Translations under genes and position numbers: made by a program
Part shown: positions 6,123 to 9,504 of the stretch, in pieces
Layout of the letters: each line of letters starts with the position of its first letter
Numbering within the stretch: the first letter of the stretch is position 1
Notes under the pieces: generated by a model
Seen by the model: only the letters and a program-made list of their open reading frames with translations
The model's database searches: none
What the model was told of the DNA's origin: nothing
NCBI RefSeq assembly: GCF_004138495.1
Contig: NZ_ML142850.1
Coordinates: forward strand, 84,809 to 94,312
Reading direction: 5' to 3'
Source: Phytoactinopolyspora endophytica
Lineage (GTDB): Bacteria; Actinomycetota; Actinomycetes; Jiangellales; Jiangellaceae
Length of the DNA: 9,504 bases

Positions 6123-7378
6123 ATGGTCATCGCCGAACGAGGCCGGTCGCTGCTCCTGCAGCGGCGTTTCGCGGTGCTCGCCGTCGTCGTGCTGCTCGGC
6201 GTGGCCGCGTGCGGCTCCGATGAGCCATCCTCCTCCGCGTCGGAGTCGTCCGCGGACGACGCGGCCGGCGACAGCGACTCCGGGAACGGCAGCGGAGAGG
6301 TGACCGAGGTCGAGCAGATACCTGGCGATCCGGCGGAAGACGTGCCGTCGGCGCTGGACGACATGGAGCATGCGGAGTTTCCCGAGCCCTTGGTCGACCC
6401 TGCCCAGATAGTCTCCGGCGGGCCGCCCCCCGACGGCATCCCAGCCATCGACGAGCCCACGTTCCAAAGCGTCGGCGACGTCGACTGGCTGGAGGATGCC
6501 GAAGCCGTGCTGTCGGTCACGATCGAGGGCGAGACCCGTGGTTACCCGGTCCAGGTCCTCATGTGGCACGAGATCGTCAACGACACCATCCCGATGTGCC
6601 GGTCGCAGCGACGTACTGTCCCCTGTGCAACTCCGGCGTCACCTTCGACCGGCGCGTCGGCGACCGCGTCCTCGACTTCGGCACCTCGGGCCGGCTGTAC
6701 GCCAGCAACCTGGTCATGTACGACCGGCAGACCGAGTCGCTATGGCCGCAGCTGACCGGGCAGGCGAGCGTCGGCGCACTCACGGGGGAGAAACTCGACA
6801 GCCACCCGATGATCCCGGTGGCCTGGGAGGACTTCCGCGAAGCGCACCCAGACGCCCTCGTGCTCTCCCGCGAGACCGGACACAGCCGCAACTACGGCGC
6901 CAACCCCTACACCGGATACGACAACCCGGACACCGGGCTGCTGTTCCACACCGACCCCGGCGACGACCGCCTCGACCTCAAGGCGCGCATCCTGGCTCTC
7001 ACCGGCGACGACGAGACCCTGGCGGTCGACCGCGAAGCCGTCGCCGACCAGAAGGTACTCGAGTTCACCCTCGACGACAGGGACCTCGTCGCGTGGCACA
7101 TCCCTGGTCAGGCCTCAGCACTCGACGACAGCACCGTCGCAGGCGGAGCCGAGATCGGATCCGTCGCCGTCTACGTTCCGGTAGCCGACGGACAGCATCT
7201 CACCTTCACCGCCGACAACGGCGAGTTCACCGACGCCGAGACCCGCACCACATGGAACATCCTCGGCGAAGCCACCGACGGGCCGCTGGCCGGACAGACC
7301 CTGGAAGCCGTCCCGTTCATCGACACGTTCTGGTTCACGTGGGCCACTTTCCAACCCGACACGCGGGTCGTGCCGTGA
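6123..7378 (+). pseudogene. DUF3179 lipoprotein gene interrupted by a one-base frame break at about 6590
   Basis: The first part runs from ATG 6123 (AGAGG nine bases upstream) to Pro157 at 6591-6593. It encodes a lipoprotein signal ending in GVAAC (Cys30), a Ser/Asp/Gly-rich tether (31-60) and the start of the DUF3179 domain ending in MWHEIVNDTIP. The domain resumes in the frame one base back at 6593 with DVPVAATYCPLCNSG and continues with LVMYDRQTESLWPQLTG and FWFTWATFQPDTRVV to the TGA at 7376-7378. Joined, the protein would be about 418 residues, normal in design for a secreted DUF3179 protein. Without joining, the first frame runs on to a stop at 6753-6755 in meaningless sequence. The CPLC motif would be Cys166 and Cys169. 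DUF3179 has no established function. The flanking sequence is so well kept that the break is either very recent or a sequencing error. It is divergent from the redoxin operon. Confidence 0.88.
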
Positions 7379-8086
7379 GCCGCAGCCGTACAGGCCGAGC
7401 ACGCACGGGATCCAGAGGTCGGAACCGCCTACGACTGGCTTCTCGACGGGCTGCCACCCCGTCCGGGCAAAGTCCTGGACATCGCCTGCGGCAGCGCGCC
7501 CCTTCACCCGAGGCTCACCTCCACCGACGGCTACCTCGGCGTCGACATCTCAGATGGTGAGCTCGCGATGGCCCGCCAGCGAGGGCGGGAGCCGGTCACC
7601 CGTGCCGATGCCCGCCGGCTGCCGATCCGCAGTGACTCAGTGGACACTGTGGTGTCGTCGATGGGGCTGATGCTCATCATGCCGCTGGCCGAGGCGCTGC
7701 ACGAGATCGCCCGCGTACTGCGCCCCGGCGGCGCGGTCGCCGCCCTGGTACCGGCGAGATGGCCGGTGCGGCCTCGAGATGTCCGGCCGCTGTTCGCGCT
7801 GGCGGTTTCGCTCCACGGCCTCGGGATCCTGCCCCAGCACCTGACGGCCCGTCTGGCCACCAAGCAGCTGCGCCAAGCGGGGCTGGAGGTCACCGATACT
7901 CAGCAACGGCGTTTCGCCTTCCCGATACGCTCGGCCGACGACGCCGCCATGGCCGTGCACGCCCTGTACACACTCGGCTACCCAGCGCACAGGATCGAGG
8001 CCGCGGTCGACAAACCGACCCGTATGGCCGGAAGCACCGAGCTTCCACTCCCGCTTCTGCGGATCGTCGCCAGGTCGTCGGGCTGA
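7375..8086 (+). CDS. Class I SAM-dependent methyltransferase with unresolved start (apparent frameshift near its 5' end)
   Basis: The methyltransferase reading frame is continuous from 7379 to the TGA at 8084-8086 (235 residues). It shows motif I VLDIACGSAPL (7472-7504), GVDISDGELAMARQ, RADARRLPIRSDSVDTVVSS and ARVLRPGGAVAALV. The frame has no ATG, GTG or TTG before 7568, and starting there would lose the SAM-binding motif I. A GTG at 7375 overlaps the DUF3179 stop (GTGA), as coupled genes often do, but it is in the frame one base earlier. One surplus base near 7384 would explain this, giving MSR then AVQAEHARDPEV. The marked interval therefore is not a multiple of three. The substrate is unknown; it resembles UbiE/ArsM-type class I enzymes only in the general fold. 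It is probably co-transcribed with the DUF3179 gene. Confidence 0.75.
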
Positions 8087-8142
8087 TGACCGCCGAACCA
8101 TCACCGGCGACAGCGTGCAGGGCCTGGCCACGCGTCCATGCT

Positions 8143-8159
8143 CGTCCTTGCTCAGGACG
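8143..8159. terminator. Small hairpin at the junction of converging methyltransferase and lnt genes
   Basis: CGTCCT (8143-8148) and AGGACG (8154-8159) form a perfect 6-bp stem with a TGCTC loop, overlapping the lnt stop codon. The 65-base gap between the two converging genes is the expected place for a bidirectional terminator. There is no T-tract, so support is limited. Confidence 0.3.
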
Positions 8160-9504
8160 TGTTCGCTGACCCGCGTTGTCCGTGTGTACGTCTGACCTGC
8201 CGGAGAACAGGGACGAGGAACAGTGCGGCGGCGAGCGCGATGACCGGTGCGTCTCCGACGTGGGCGAACGGCGTCAACCCGGATCGAAGGGGCACGGTCT
8301 CGGTCAGCAGTTCCTCCTCTCCGAGAGCGCTGCGCACGACGACGTCGCCATCGGCGAGCACCACCGCCGAGTAGCCGGTCGGGGCGGCCAGAAGCACGGT
8401 CCGTCCGAACTCGCGAGCCCGGATGCGAGTCGCGGCGAGTTCGAGTGAGGGAACCTCGTCGGTGACGTACGAGGACGCGTTGGTCGGCGCCAGAACGATC
8501 TGCCCGCCGTCGTGAACGGCTTCCGCGACCCGGTCGGAGAAGAACACCTCGTATGAGATCACCACCCCGAGCGGCGTTCCGGACGCATCGAGCAGCGCAT
8601 CGCCCTCACCGACGACGGCGTCACGAGGCACGAACCTGGTGTCGTCGGTGAGCCGCTCGATCAGCCCGCGCCACGGAATGTACTCACCGAACGGCACCCG
8701 GTGTTCCTTCTCGTACCGGCCGACAAGATCTCCGTCCGGTCCCCACAGCAGCGCGGAGTTGTGGAACCCGTCGCCGTCGCCTTCGGTGACGCCGACGACG
8801 AGGTGGGTGTCTAGGTCCCGAGCCAGTTCGGCGAACCGTTCGTCGAGATCCGTGCCCACGATCGGGCCCTCGACGTCGGCCACGTTCTCCGGCAGGAGGA
8901 CAAGGTCTGCGGGCTGCCCGATGCTCTCCGCCACCGCGAGATGGCGCTCGGTGATGTCCATCGACTCGGTGTCGACCGCCCGGACTCCGCGCGGCCCACC
9001 GCCCTGGACCACGACGACATCCAGCGTCGCCGTCTGCTCCGTGGTCACGGCCGCGCCCGCCACGACCGGACCCACGGCCACGACGAGTGCCGTCCCGGCG
9101 GTCCACAGCCGCCGCCGTCCACGGTGAATGACGAGCGCGGCGAGCGCGACGCCACTGGCCGCCGCGGCGGCGGTCACCAGCAATGAGCCGCCCAGGGGTG
9201 CGGCGGCGACGAACGGCCCGTCGACCTGGCTGTGCACCACTGCCGGAAGCGGGAACCCACCGAACGGGAAGCGGGCCTGGACCGCATGCATGAGCACAAG
9301 CGCGGCCGGCAGCAACCACCATCCACCCGTCCAGCGCCCGCTCCGGCCCGACGGAACGAGGGCCGTGGCGGCCGCCAGAAAACACGTCTCCGCCACCGCC
9401 AACGCCACGTAGCCGCCCACGTTGAAGTCGGTGACCCAGACCAGCCCGAAGCCATAGAAGACCAGTCCACACAATGCACCCACGGCCATCCGCGCGCGCA
9501 GGCC
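8152..9504 (-). CDS. lnt: Apolipoprotein N-acyltransferase (Lnt) homologue, N-terminus outside window
   Basis: The frame is open to the right edge; a Met at 9487-9489 is available, but Lnt proteins have more N-terminal membrane sequence than this gives, so the gene probably begins beyond 9504. Numbering from that Met, 445 residues are present. Hydrophobic helices lie near 2-20, 26-45, 57-71, 100-121 and 129-148, then a nitrilase-like (CN hydrolase) domain at about 155-400, then a last helix at 413-430 and a basic tail. Two of the three catalytic residues are seen: Glu201 (LLPEN) and Lys261 in EKEHRVPFGEYIPW. At the nucleophile position the sequence is GVVISYEVFF, giving Ser312 instead of Cys. 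Lnt adds a third acyl chain to the N-terminal Cys of lipoproteins in the membrane. It neighbours two lipoprotein genes. Family call is firm; catalytic competence is uncertain because of the Ser. Confidence 0.9.
   Translation of the reverse strand, partial: GLRARMAVGALCGLVFYGFGLVWVTDFNVGGYVALAVAETCFLAAATALVPSGRSGRWTGGWWLLPAALVLMHAVQARFPFGGFPLPAVVHSQVDGPFVAAAPLGGSLLVTAAAAASGVALAALVIHRGRRRLWTAGTALVVAVGPVVAGAAVTTEQTATLDVVVVQGGGPRGVRAVDTESMDITERHLAVAESIGQPADLVLLPENVADVEGPIVGTDLDERFAELARDLDTHLVVGVTEGDGDGFHNSALLWGPDGDLVGRYEKEHRVPFGEYIPWRGLIERLTDDTRFVPRDAVVGEGDALLDASGTPLGVVISYEVFFSDRVAEAVHDGGQIVLAPTNASSYVTDEVPSLELAATRIRAREFGRTVLLAAPTGYSAVVLADGDVVVRSALGEEELLTETVPLRSGLTPFAHVGDAPVIALAAALFLVPVLRQVRRTHGQRGSANTS

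Noticed and set aside
5946..6569. 207-residue minus-strand frame over the DUF3179 start
   Set aside because: It is antisense to a lipoprotein signal, tether and domain that are clearly coding on the plus strand.
6585..6602. Programmed -1 ribosomal frameshift in DUF3179
   Set aside because: There is no canonical slippery heptamer at the switch point, and DUF3179 proteins are not known to need recoding. A one-base indel is simpler.
1..9504. tRNA, rRNA, CRISPR arrays, riboswitches
   Set aside because: No regularly spaced direct repeats, cloverleaf or conserved RNA element was recognised on reading either strand. A covariance-model scan was not possible here.

Overview
The window is GC-rich, densely coding DNA whose real genes have codons ending mostly in G or C. 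GTG starts, overlapping genes, a possible leaderless promoter, serine/acid-rich lipoprotein tethers and a GlxA-type regulator all fit an actinomycete (Actinomycetota). Genus cannot be fixed from the sequence alone. No rRNA, tRNA, CRISPR array, insertion sequence or phage gene was recognised.

Layout. (1) 1-1956, plus strand: the 3' end of a glycoside hydrolase family 3 gene, followed 18 bases later by a complete family 43 beta-xylosidase/arabinofuranosidase-type gene. This is the end of a plant-polysaccharide (probably xylan) utilisation operon. (2) 2225-3202, minus strand: a GlxA-like regulator (DJ-1/PfpI domain plus AraC helix-turn-helix domain). Beside it, pointing the other way, is a possible 56-residue membrane peptide (3274-3444). 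(3) 3497-5768, minus strand: a tight three-gene operon of a TlpA/ResA-like redoxin lipoprotein, a CcdA-family thiol-electron transporter and a SAM-dependent methyltransferase that overlaps ccdA by 14 bases. (4) 5769-6122: a divergent control region with a perfect 11-bp inverted repeat. (5) 6123-8086, plus strand: a DUF3179 lipoprotein followed immediately by a second SAM-dependent methyltransferase. The first gene has an internal frame break, and the second has no usable start in its own frame. (6) 8152-9504, minus strand: an apolipoprotein N-acyltransferase (Lnt) homologue that runs off the right edge and has Ser where the catalytic Cys is expected.

How the genes may work together. CcdA would carry electrons from the cytoplasm across the membrane to the CxxC of the anchored redoxin. 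The DUF3179 protein is also a lipoprotein and carries its own CPLC motif, so it is a candidate partner or client of that redox relay. Lnt next door acylates lipoproteins, and both exported proteins here are lipoproteins. Each divergent arm ends in a methyltransferase; the first keeps cysteines at places that resemble metalloid methyltransferases. The region looks like a compact envelope thiol-redox and methyl-transfer module of unknown substrate. The genes and the layout are seen directly; the shared function is inference. The two reading-frame anomalies in the right arm mean that it is either decaying or affected by base-calling errors.
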